Below, in pieces: positions 1 to 11,445 of a stretch of 64,000 nucleotides of DNA. The stretch covers positions 32,061,969-32,125,968 of the forward strand of contig OX463778.1 in NCBI GenBank assembly GCA_949825025.1. Reading direction: 5' to 3'. The translations under genes and the position numbers were made by a program. The first letter of the stretch is position 1; each line of letters starts with the position of its first letter. Under the pieces are notes generated by a model. It was not told the DNA's origin, ran no database searches, and saw nothing but the letters and a program-made list of their open reading frames with translations. This DNA comes from Siphlonurus alternatus. Its lineage: Eukaryota; Arthropoda; Insecta; Ephemeroptera; Siphlonuridae.

Positions 1-1284
1 GACGCAGTAGAAACAAGTATCTCACAATGTCATATTGACGATGTAATTGACAGCAATTTCCTGCCGCCGGGACGATGCAGCAGTATTGCAGATGGTTAAC
101 TTTCAATATTCAATATTCGCTCAATGGAAGCTATATAGTCAAGCACCACACTTTTGTATGGGAAGTGAATTTCGAAATTTTACTTGAGCCGGAAATCATT
201 TACTAGCACAACGGTGTAATAAAGAGGGCACTGGTTTGCACGCTTTGGTCGCTTTGTCATTATTTGCTACAGTATATATTATTTACTATTTGTTTTTTCT
301 CCATCATCCTCATTCCTCACAATGCAATATATTACATATGGTAATTATATATTATATGTAATATAATTATACATATTTTTAAATTTTCTTTTGTGTCTAT
401 TTTAATTGATATACCACCACGGCGAAAATAGCCTTTATGATGAGTACCCAATTATAAATTTTGATTATGCTGTCTTGCTCAGCGATAATAATTTCCAAGC
501 AAATTAATGTTTTGAAGAAAGAAGCAAAGTACGCATCATAGAATGAAATTTTTACAATAATACTCAATAGTATCACAATATACAGTGATACAAATTATCA
601 TGAAATTAAATGGTAAAAAAGACTGAACTGGAGTAACTTTACGTCACTGTATTTAGATGTACTGTAATTATACTATCATATAGTTATATATTTTTGCGTG
701 CTTAATTTTGAGACGCCTTTGGTCAAGAAGCGACACATTTGACATTATTAATTGGAAAGTTTGAAGACAGTTTTGGAACCTTATCCCATATTGTGGCCCA
801 GCGTTACACAATTTCTTAATAGACTTCTTATTATAATGTATTATACAGTATAAGTTCGATATTATACCTTTAATAATAAATGTATTGAATGGCAGAACAC
901 GCTTCCATGAAACATTAAAAGAATCTCATCGATTTAAGCAGACGGCAGAGGATATCTGCGCTGTCATAACAGAATACGCATGCATGGCTATAATGATAAT
1001 TCATGATATAATAATATAGCAGGGCTTGCCGACATCGAAACATAAAACATTAAATTTGCTACTAACTACTGAAATAAAGTCATAAGAATCGATGTACTGT
1101 AAAAAATTTTAATATAGTATTAGTACAGTGCAGTATAATAATACAATATGTTTACAATAAGCCAGATTTGAATTTGCCTTCCTATTTACTATTTTATTTG
1201 GACGCTATTATATAGTGAAAAACGGTAAAAAGTACCAATAAATCGAGCGATGAAAAAGAAATAGTATGGTAATAGGACATCAAA
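1..1284. other. AT-rich DNA, no gene seen
   Basis: Strongly AT-rich with no open frame or RNA gene that I can support. It contains several ACAGTATAA-type words. Confidence 0.6.
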
Positions 1285-1426
1285 AGGGGCATTCACAAAG
1301 CCCTAACGCCACATTTAGGGCTCGATAATTTAAAGACCGATTTTAGGCATGCTTTTTCGACCCAAAATTTCTGGTCTTAAATTATCGAGCCCTAAATGTG
1401 GCCTTAAGACTTCGTGAATGCCCCTT
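1285..1426. mobile_element. Palindromic MITE-like element
   Basis: The arms begin AGGGGCATTCAC and mirror to GTGAATGCCCCT at the other end, with matching inner parts (ACATTTAGGGCTCGATAATT against its complement near 1377-1401). The loop is about 30 bp. Length is about 142 bp with no coding capacity. Structure is that of a small non-autonomous DNA transposon; the target duplication is not clear. Confidence 0.75.
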
Positions 1427-3861
1427 CAAGTTATTTTCACACATTTTTTAATGTGATGTAAAACCTTGCTTGAAATGGGAAGTTTATGGAGGCTATATTA
1501 TTTACTATATTTATCTATTATATTATTTCAAACTGAGGGCACGGCAGGGGGGAAGAGGGTAAAATGTTTTTTGTTTTTCTTGTAGCGACTATATACCGGT
1601 AATGAAACACTCGTTAACAATAAAAAATAAAAATTGACATTAAAATTTCCCACTAAAGAACTGCCTAAAACTTTTCACCTTCTAGATAATCTAGATTTTA
1701 GGGCTATATTATACTGTACGTACAGTATTATTATGACTGCACTATGGCATTCGTATATAGTTGCTAATGTTGCTACAATATAATTATATGCATAATATAC
1801 CATAGTAATCAAACTAGCTAGTGACATAACTTATTTTGATCCGTTTATTTAACCTGGGTGGGGTATTTATTTAAAATAAATTAATTTATTGATAATTTAC
1901 TCATACTTATCGAAGCCAAATAACTCAATCATACATTGCTGTGGAGTTCACACACAGCTCCAAGAGATAAAAAGGCATGCAAATTTGGGATACATAAGAA
2001 TATCACCCAGTCTAGCCATTCCAAAATAATTTTAGTTCATCACAGCTGTGTGTGACAAAGTCCACAAACAAAACACGAGTAAATAAGTTGTGTTGTTCTG
2101 GTATGGGGTGTGTACTGTGTATATTTATGTGCATTACTTTTTATTTTGTGACGAGTGAATTTTACACTAACAAGGAGCTTTTAAGAAGTGAGATTCTCCT
2201 GGTGGTAATAAATGCAAAACAAGCTTAATTTATGTGGCTCCCCGCCGTTATACCAACGTAAAGACAGCAATGTATAGCCGTGTCCTTGACAGCAAATAGA
2301 CAGTAAGTACCGCTGCTGCAGTGTATTATTTAATGTTATATAATCGTATTGATTTTTCTAGAAACTCTGCAGTACGTTATTCGATTAACCTATTTATTTA
2401 TAGATGGACAGGCCTCGGAAGAAAGAAAAGAATTAAAATTAGTATAAAGAACAGGACTAAATGTTAAAAATCTCACATTTCAATGTAAAATAATCGAAGA
2501 TACCGGTATTTCTTAATGTTTCGATTCAATTTAAAATAAAATTTTTATAAAATTTTGATAAAAATATAAAAATAATTTTCATAATAATTCATACAAGAAG
2601 AGTAAGTGCATCAAGAAACTTATTGTACTGTGAAAAGAAGAAATAAATTATGTGAATATATGACAATTTATGCAAAAGTGCTTTTTAAATAACTAATTTA
2701 CTACAAGTAAATTGTTAAAATAACCAATTATTTTGTCAAGATGTATAGACTTTTAATTGAATTTAAAAGTTGTGTATTAAATATATTATGGTGCTAATGT
2801 GATGTTTAAAAGGACACAATTTTAATTATTGTATTAATTTTATAGATCATATATATTTTAAATATTGTTTGGGTATATGTGTTTAAATTTATTAAACTTA
2901 GGCTAATTTTAATTAGAATTAAGTATGTTACATATTTATTGTAATAATTGACGTGATCCATGCTGTACAGCCTATGATCGAAATAAAAATTTGAATTTGA
3001 ATTTTTGGAGAGTCGGAGGATGAAATCGTCTTCGAGATAAATTTCAAGCACTCACTACTCAGAACATTATTTTTATTCTCTTTTTACATTGATGAGAGAC
3101 TAATCCGTAGGTAAACAACAAAATAATCTAACTTTATTCTAGTATTATATGTATCAGGTATCGTCTAAAACATAATCCAAATTACTCAATTAATTAAAAA
3201 GCTATGGGCTAGCTGTTAAGTAGTTTTTTTAAAACATATTTATAATAATAATAAAATTTGAGATTGCAATCGAAAGATGGAATTTTTGAGCTAATTGAGA
3301 GCTGACAAGACATACCGTAATAAAAAAAAGTTAGTTAATGATTTTCCAATATTTTAATTCATAAACAACAGGATGTTTTTCATTCATAGTTTCTATGAGC
3401 TGGTAAACCAACAACAGAGCTGACGGTGTTGATATATAATGCAATATTACCATGAGGAAAGTTAAAGTAACCACAACCAGAAATGTTTTTCCTTTTCCTG
3501 TGGTAAGTGTTGACGCCAGGCGTCTTGTTATTTTGTTAGTCTGTTCTTTTTTTTAACATTAGACAGAAAGGCATTTCCTGCCTCCATCGGCCATCCAACT
3601 GGCGCATCATGGCGCATGGCATGCAAATTTAATGTTGGAGGTTGCTAACAATTTTTATTAATAATGACGGTAACTTACATAATAAAGTAAGAAGTAAGAA
3701 CACTAAGAACTATACATAAATAAAATAATTATTATATATTAAATTATAAATAATTATATTATAATTATACTGTATATTGTAATGCAGCCATTATGCAGCA
3801 CAAAACCTACAACTGCTCATTTTTACAATGCTTTCAACACATTTTGCCACAAAACATAAAT
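1427..3861. other. AT-rich DNA, no gene seen
   Basis: No recognisable coding, RNA or repeat structure. The open frame at 2806-3051 is AT-driven and without features. Confidence 0.6.
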
Positions 3862-4216
3862 TTAAGGGTAAGGTAACGCCACCAATTATAAAAAAAATCC
3901 CTCTCACAAAAATTCTGAAAAAAATTTAAAATGTTCTCCTCTACACCCCCTATCAGTAGCTAAAATATCAGGTATACAAATACGATCTAGTTTTTGAGTT
4001 ATGAATTTTTAAAGTTGACCAATTTAACATGGGAGTTTCATTTCTCCATGTTAAAGTAGTCAACTTTAAAATTTTATAACTCAAAAACTAGATCGTATTT
4101 GTATACCTGATATTTTAGGTACTGATAGGGGGTATAGAGGAGAACATTTTAAATTTTTTTCAGAATTTTTGTGAGAGGGATTTTTTTTAACATTGGTGGC
4201 GTTACCTTACCCTTAA
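3862..4216. mobile_element. TTAA-flanked full-length palindrome, copy 1
   Basis: This 355-bp near-perfect inverted repeat folds along its whole length around a centre near 4040. Both ends read TTAA then GGGTAAGGTAACGCCACC (or its complement), so TTAA is either the target duplication or the tip. A second copy lies at 34505-34861 in opposite orientation. It has no coding capacity. TTAA targeting is typical of piggyBac-type transposases, so a non-autonomous relative is inferred; the ends do not match the usual CCY-type piggyBac tips. Confidence 0.85.
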
Positions 4217-6049
4217 CATAATTATGCATACAGTATTGTTACATGTTGTTGTAAAATCAATTAATATGTAACCACAACTATTATGTATTTAAATAGCGAA
4301 AGCTAAATAAAAATTATTTTATTTATATTATTTATAATATAATGCATACTTCATCTTTCATATCTCTTCGCATCCTACATTGTTTCATGAATTACCATTC
4401 CTAATATATAAGAAGATATTTAACAACCAGTAGGAAGTTAGATATAATTATTGGTGTTTCCGTACGGCGGTACGGCTCATATGTTTTATAATATATGTAA
4501 TATAATTAATTATATGCATAAAAATATATAATTATAAAGTATTATAAACATTAAACATACTGCAATGTTTTGTTCTCAGAACTCAGAAGCAAGCAAGGAG
4601 GCAAGGAGCTCTCTTGACTTGAAAAAATGTAGAGTGGTCACAATTTATTTTCTAATGATAAATTAGCGTTAAATATAGAGTCAGTGCTTCCTAGTCTACG
4701 CACTGGTACACTGGTAGCTGAAAATATACATTTATCAGTGGTCTCATAAAAATGAATTGCAGATTTATTATTTGTGATGACTGATGACGCAAACATTTTT
4801 TTCTATTGACTTCATTCGCAAAGTTTGCCGGTTTGCAAAACTTTTAACGATCAAAGCATAACTATAATTTAAAATTTGAAAATAAATTCGATGCAAACAC
4901 AGGTTTCATTATTGTTTGAAGAAACAAAATACAAATTTAAAGTATAAATTTATGCAATTACAAATATTACAATATTTACAATTTACAATGCCGAGTAGAA
5001 GATCGATCCTTGACCTCTCATCCAAGACAAAAATTTGCCTTTTCCGGTCTGTTTGCAATCTTAAAATAGCTCTGTCCTAAGAATGATAACGAATATGCTA
5101 TACTTATTTTACGGAATAATACTTACAACATCTGCTGATGTATCTGCCATAGCGTATGATTTTAATTTGCACGATATATAATAAATAAATATCAATTTTA
5201 GAGTCCGCGATTTACTTCTGCGCCAACCTCGTTGACGCCATTATAACAAGTAGCGTCATCTGTTTTCAAGCGGGCGAAGTTTTTATTTTGAACAAATTTT
5301 AACACCAACCTGCTCAAGTTATACTAACTTTTGGAAAAATAAGACAGCATTAAGCAGAAGTTAAAATAACAATTAATTAAAAATCAGTTTATAATCTTTA
5401 ACTGAAACCACTGAATTTATGTAAAAAGCAAAATAAAATGTGTCATTTTTTATAACTTAAATTATTTTTTTTATTTTAGTAATATTTTCATTATGGTGGC
5501 TATCTTGCTTGATTTGGGATTTTGGCGTAATGGCGGACCACACATCACACCCTGTGACAGCCCATCGTAATATTTTATTTTGACTTGATATTATTGTGTT
5601 ATCAACTTTTGTAAACTATCAACGTGATCTACGAAATCTGGAAAATCATTAGGTAAGTACTATAACAACCGTTTCTTCGTTTGTAGAATGGAATTGTACG
5701 TAGGACGATGGTTCATCTTCTCTGATGGTCCACAATGGTTCCCAACATTCTGTTTTTAAAAGCTATATATTTTATGTACTGTGTTCTATTTAATGACATA
5801 ACGCTATTAAGTTTGATTACTAACTAGGCAAAGTTTGTAAATGGAAGACTGACATGCTAGCACTAGCATCTATGCTAGCAATAAAATTACAATAATCACT
5901 GCGGTATGCTTACGGCGTACGTCTGAATGCATTTTTTTTTTTCCATTGAAGTCAAGCTGGAAAAACAGATTGAAATGTTATATTATTCATAACTTCGAAA
6001 TCATTACATGAAATAACAATGTATATACTAATCATCCAAAATATAAAGT
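4217..6049. other. AT-rich DNA with two small GC-richer patches
   Basis: Mostly AT-rich. Slightly GC-richer patches lie at about 5200-5290 and 5490-5560. No gene was found. Confidence 0.55.
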
Positions 6050-6772
6050 TTGCAATACATATAATTCAGAGAGTAGATTTAAAAGTGTGCAGTTTTTATG
6101 CATGCCTGCATATTTATATTATTATGCAGAATGTATGCATGCCATAAATGTATGCACACCGGTAAATATGAAAATAAATAAATAAAAATTATATAAAAAA
6201 TATTGAGAATTAAAGCGGGAATACAATATCCGATATATCTGAATAGTCTGCTCTGAATAGTACATACCGGTATTAACTTTAATTACATAGTTCTTTACCG
6301 ATATATGCATACTGTATTAATATACCAGATACCAGTACGCTCGTATCACCATGCAGCTTGTATGTATAATATGCATATATTTCTTCATACAGTAGCATTT
6401 AAATAATGACAATATGCATTATACTATCTATATGTTAGAAAAAGAAAATTGGAAAATTGCAAGGGAGGTGACATGATGAGGTATATATATAATTAATATA
6501 ATTATATATACATATATATATTATGTGGGCGGCAAAATTTTACTATATCATACAGTACAGTACCGCTCAGTACATACATAATTAAGAGCATTGATAAAAA
6601 TTATAAAATAATAATTTTTGAACAGTACGCATGTATGCCGCAAATAAATTGGTATTGCAAATTTGCATTAAAAGTGAACAACTGAAAGTTTTCTTAATTT
6701 TGCACTTAATTTTTATATTGAAAGGAAAAGTCTATCAGACGATCTGATTATATATGTTTTTATATGTTACAA

Positions 6773-6930
6773 TCCGGAAGCGAATTCGCTTCGGACACGA
6801 ATTTTTTTATCCCAACTCGTTGGGACCATGCAGAAAATCCAAGACGCTAAATTCGTGTTCGGAGCATCACGATTTTGATCCCAATTTTAACGCGTTGGGC
6901 ACTTCGTCAAAATTCCCAACGCGTTGGGAA
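6773..6930. repeat. Cluster of short perfect palindromes and a hairpin
   Basis: GAAGCGAATTCGCTTC (6777-6792) is a perfect 16-bp palindrome. TTCCCAACGCGTTGGGAA (6913-6930) is a perfect 18-bp palindrome, with a degenerate relative TCCCAACTCGTTGGGA at 6820-6835 and a half site at 6889-6899. An outer stem pairs TTCGGACACGAATTT (6790-6804) with AAATTCGTGTTCGGA (6849-6863). It could be a rearranged small transposon or a set of dimer-binding sites. Confidence 0.6.
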
Positions 6931-7200
6931 CAAAGTAAAGATAATTCCTAAAGACGCAAAATTCTCAAATAAATAGTATAAAAAATAAAACCTTTCATTA
7001 AATTTATAAACAATATTAAATACTGTGAACTAATATTTTTCAAGCGCTATTTAAAAATTAATTAATTAGGGCAAACATAATATAACAGTACACACATTAA
7101 AAAATATCCGATTGTCGTTTTTATTAAACACTTCACTATATTTTGCATTTGTATGCATACTCTTTTAAACTGTGTATGCAACTATGCATGCAATGAATAT

Positions 7201-7299
7201 TATGCATACACTCTATTCCAATAAAAACATCCGATCCGGCTATACTTTAACATGGCCGGATGGATTAACTTTTTTTATTTTAATGGAGTATATGCATAC
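7201..7299. repeat. Short inverted repeat, MITE-like
   Basis: TATGCATACACTCTATT and inner CATCCGATCCGGC are mirrored by GCCGGATGG and ATGGAGTATATGCATA. It is an imperfect 99-bp hairpin inside a region full of TATGCAT motifs. Confidence 0.55.
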
Positions 7300-7877
7300 T
7301 ATATGTATTCAACAGACACCTTGCGTAATTGTTTAATGAGAGAAAAACAATTTTCCATGATTGAAATGGTCTTCAAGCTTTATGAACATCAGATGAATTA
7401 GCAACCTACATAATTCGTAAAGCGTAATATTGAGTATTGATATATTATAAAATTATAACATTTTTACTGCAGTTTATATATTTATATAAGATAGTTAAAG
7501 TTATTGGTTTGTTGTTAGCTTGTTGCTGTAATAATACAGTATATCCTACATAAGGGGCGTGTCTGCCCAACTGAGCACCACGCCTCGACCTGGTCATTGT
7601 TGCTTATCCTGTTCCATCAGGAACCCTTCTGTATTCTCAATCACACGGTGGGAACATTAGTGTTACTATAGGGGAGTACTGAAGTGAAACTTATATGTTG
7701 GTTAGATAATAATCACTTTTCATAATACGTACTTACAGAAACGAAATGCGTGTTCATTTAATTTATTTTAACACCGAGATGGTCTCACTAAATGATTAAA
7801 AAAAAAATCGATCGATTGATTTATGATGATTGTGACGTTGTTACAGTGCAGTACATTATAGATTTTTGTTTTCGTTC

Positions 7878-8566
7878 TGCAATAGACCACTTGAAAAATC
7901 CTGTTTTAGCAAAAAGTAAACAAACTCTCCCATCCAGTTCATTGCTGTTGTTGATTGTGTGTGTAAATTTTGTTTATACATTGGACCTTATGGGAAATTC
8001 ACGATTTTCACACGCAGATTTCAATTTGTTACAAACCAACGATTGTAGAAATGAAAAAATCACCAGAATCTGCAGTTTTTGGCCATTCATAATCCTGAAA
8101 TGCGTATCAGAAGAAGTTTTCTTTATTTTAATATGGTAAATTTCATATGATACCAAATCAGCCAATTGCATGGAGTAAGATACGTAACTAAGCAAACTCC
8201 GGTTTGTTGATTTTAACTGTTGCAATAATCAACAAACTAGAGTTTGCCTAGTTACGTATCTTACTCTATGCAATTGGCTGATTTAGTATCATATGAAATT
8301 TACCATATTAAAATAAAGAAAACTTCTTCTGATACTCATTTCTGGATTAAAAATGGCCAAAAACTGCAGATTCTGGCAATATTATTATATTTCGAATCGT
8401 AGGTTTGTAACATATTGAAATTTGTGTGTGAAAATCGTAAATTTCCCATAAGGTCCAATGTATAAACAAAATTTACACACACAATCAAAACAACAATCAA
8501 GTGTGGATGGGAGAGTTTGTTTACTTTTTGCTAAAACAGGGTTTTGCAAGTGGTCCAATTCAAGGT
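7878..8566. mobile_element. Long inverted repeat, about 330-bp arms
   Basis: The left arm (about 7878-8218) and right arm (about 8228-8566) mirror each other around a short centre near 8223. Examples are CATTGGACCTTATGGGAAAT against its complement near 8443-8462, and the shared GATACGTAACTA segment flanking the centre. The arms differ by scattered substitutions and small gaps, so it is older than the TTAA palindrome. Open frames across it are by-products of the arms. It is likely a degenerate foldback or MITE-type element. Confidence 0.75.
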
Positions 8567-8596
8567 GTATAGAGGTTTATCAACCTCTCTACACCT
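8564..8596. repeat. 33-nt hairpin flanked by a 13-bp direct repeat
   Basis: GGTGTATAGAGGTT and AACCTCTCTACACC form a 14-bp stem with one mismatch. The copies of TGGTCCAATTCAA at 8551-8563 and 8597-8609 flank it exactly. It lies at the outer end of the right arm of the larger inverted repeat. Confidence 0.75.
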
Positions 8597-8609
8597 TGGT
8601 CCAATTCAA

Positions 8610-10380
8610 TGTAGAATTTTTCGACACATTCATGGAACATGAACGTAAAATAATAGCAAAGAAGAATTGTGTAATGTATTGTATACTGCAGGGTATTGGT
8701 GAATGCTAATTGGACAATTTGGACCCGTGACTGCTGGAAGATTCGTTAAATAAAATAAATAAAATGCATTTCACTATAATTTATAATTATCATTAATCAA
8801 GCTATGTACTTATTGTTAGTGTTGAATATGTATTTATTTTCTATTTTATTTTCTTTATTCGAACTTTTTCGATTGTACAAGACAACATATTAATGTTCCA
8901 TGTAAATTAAACTAATATTAAAAAAAATACATAACAATAACATCCAGACATAATACACACATGACTTAATTAATAAACTGGTTAACCAATTAAGATTAGT
9001 TAATATTAAGTTATAAACATCCGTCACGTATTTAAGAAGAAAACATAATTAGTGCATGTATTATGTTTCTCAGAATATTTTATCATCACAAATAATAGAA
9101 CTAGAACTGTGTCGTAAAATTTAATAATAAACAACCGCAAGAAAGTGATAAGCGCAATGTTTTGTTGTAATCAGTTAAAACTTAAGGCAGCAAAATGGAC
9201 TGCATAGCATGAAATTGTTTAAAAAAAAATGTCAACAATTTTGAGTAACAAATGTGAGTTATGTTTCAATGTGATGATAGAAAACTTTCTCCATAAAATT
9301 CATTGCTCGCTAACATTATTTGTCCACGTAAGGACTAAAAAAAATGGCCTATCAATCATATACGATGGTGCTCAACATTGCACATAAAGCTCGGTAGATA
9401 GACACGGTATTGACTCCATTAAGGCAGGTGTTCAAGACGTAATTTCCGGTTGTCGTGTGGCAAACACATGCGAGGAGCTTGAACAACAAAAACAAAACAA
9501 AATTTTAGCAGTTATTGTAATGAAGAAAGAAGCATGCTTTTTATTTCCCTTGGTGGTTAGGCAGCCTAAAACTCATCCTTTTCCTGTCAACAACAAACCC
9601 AGTTTCCTTGCTTGATAGCTTGTCACCATAGAATTATTATAACCGGGTTTAGTCTCAGTATGAAGCAAGCTACTTTGCCTGCCTATATTATATTTTGCTG
9701 TGAAACCCTTCATGCTTTAGTTAACCAACCGTGGCCTACCCCTGTATGTATAGGGGAGATTATGTAATCGACTGACGTATCTAATCATGACATCTTATAC
9801 TTTTTGTCCAGCTCAAGGTAAATAAATGCAATTTAATTTTATAAATGTCAATGTTTTCAATTCAGGAACAAGTATAAATTAATTTCTGGAACAATTTTTG
9901 AGTACCTGCATTTCAAATTAACTTAATTATATCACATCTATAGATTTCTTCAATAAACGATTCATTTGCTTATTTTTGTGCTAAAGTTTGCTCTTCTGTA
10001 AGGAGCAAAGTCTGTTCTGAATTTTTGACTATTATTTCTTGAGGTGGCGAATAGGGATGTTTTGTAGACAAATAATGTTTCAACTATGTATATATAGTAT
10101 ATCACATTTAAAAATAACTTCCAAGAGTAAAAACAGAATATAAAAGTTTTTCTTTCTAACGATGTAGATACTCATATAGGTATTTTTACAGGAAACAGAC
10201 TGCATAACAACAAATTAATTTAGTCATTGTTATTTTATTATGCTTATAGACATGGAAGTCATCATCAAATTGATCTATCTTTGGATGACATTGAAAAATA
10301 GATTTGTTTATTCTTAGAGTAGTAATGAATGTACAGGGAATAACATTTAGTTTTTCTATGTATTTGTAAGACTATTATTT
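8610..10380. other. AT-rich DNA, no gene seen
   Basis: Nothing beyond AT-rich sequence with minor GC-richer patches near 9400-9480 and 9540-9760. Confidence 0.55.
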
Positions 10381-10384
10381 TGGA

Positions 10385-11445
10385 GCCAAAGTGTTGGAGG
10401 CCGGGATAAGGCGGCTGTTAGCTGGCAGTTGTAGCCACACATTGTTGCGGCGTGGCCAGCAACTCGAGCGTCAACAACGTAGCCTCCTACTGCCTTGGTG
10501 ACGCCCACAGAGCCGGATCTCTCAGAGCTTGCTTGTGCGCTGATGCGTCGATCTTGGCGAGGTCCATTATACAGCCTCCTCACTATGATTATTGGCACCA
10601 GCATTAGGTGAGAAGACGCTTTATTCACTTCATTTTTCATCTTGGCGTCTTCGTAATCTAAACAAGTAAACGTAAAAAAAAAAAAAAAAACGTTTCATCT
10701 TTTGCCATCATAATCGTACAACTGTTTATTAGTATATATATATATTTTTTTATTACGATTCTTAGAAATTTTTGTAGTGATATAATATATTATAAAGATA
10801 TCATTTGTGTACTGAACTGCTGCATGGATAGCAGCAAACTTTGTGATAAACTCTGCGCCTTTTTTGTTTGTTTGTTATCAATACGATTGGCGCCAGAAAA
10901 GATCACACTTTATAAATAGTATTTACTTTATTTACTTTAAAAGTTTTATCTGTTGTCAGAACCAGTATTCAGTATAATACATTGCAGTACTTTTTAAATT
11001 AACGTTGAGTTTAAAACATGATAATTAAGTAATATTTACTTAATTAAAACAACAGTATAACTACTGAAACTAATTACAGCAGCTACATTAATAATTAAGT
11101 TAATTTTAAAAGTATGTCTTAGCTGTTAGAGATGGTTTGGGGCAGGTAGCTGTCTGGCACAAAACTTGGTCGTCTCCACCCCCCTGGAGACCTCGCGCCC
11201 GAACAATTGACCCACTGGGCAGTTAGCCACGCAGGCACGCACCTCGCGGGCCCCACGTCTGCGGCCCCGCTCCCCTCCGGCCTTCGCACCTTGCGTCTCC
11301 GCGACGACGTTTCTTGTCGCAGGTGAGACCGCAGCGGCAGCGGCCGGTACCGTGGTAGTCCACCCTCGGCACTCGCTCGGTGCTATTTTTACCTCAAGAT
11401 TCGAGTAGTTGTGCACCATCACCGCTAGATGGTAGTAGCCTGTCG
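10385..11445. other. Pair of GC-rich islands
   Basis: Islands at about 10385-10580 and 11140-11445, separated by AT-rich DNA. Both contain minus-strand open frames (94 and 98 codons), but these have no recognised domain and biased Ala/Arg/Gly composition, so I treat them as non-coding. Possible regulatory islands or an undetected minus-strand first exon. Confidence 0.4.

Larger units (their letters stand above)
6050..7330. repeat. TATGCAT / ATGCAT-rich stretch
   Basis: A 1.3-kb AT-rich stretch with unusually many ATGCAT, TATGCAT and GTATGCATAC words (for example near 6090-6155, 6305-6420, 7150-7210 and 7288-7300). Some belong to the hairpin at 7201-7299. There is no gene. Confidence 0.5.

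Noticed and set aside
7792..8225. Overlapping frames of 115 and 83 codons on opposite strands
   Set aside because: They lie in the arms of the 7878-8566 inverted repeat and have no domain.
10676..10690. Poly(A) run as a retrotransposon 3' end
   Set aside because: No retroelement coding sequence, LTR or target duplication was visible; the same applies to the other A runs.
11126..11422. 98-codon minus-strand frame in a GC island
   Set aside because: Ala/Arg/Gly bias expected from GC-rich DNA; no domain, no partner exon found.
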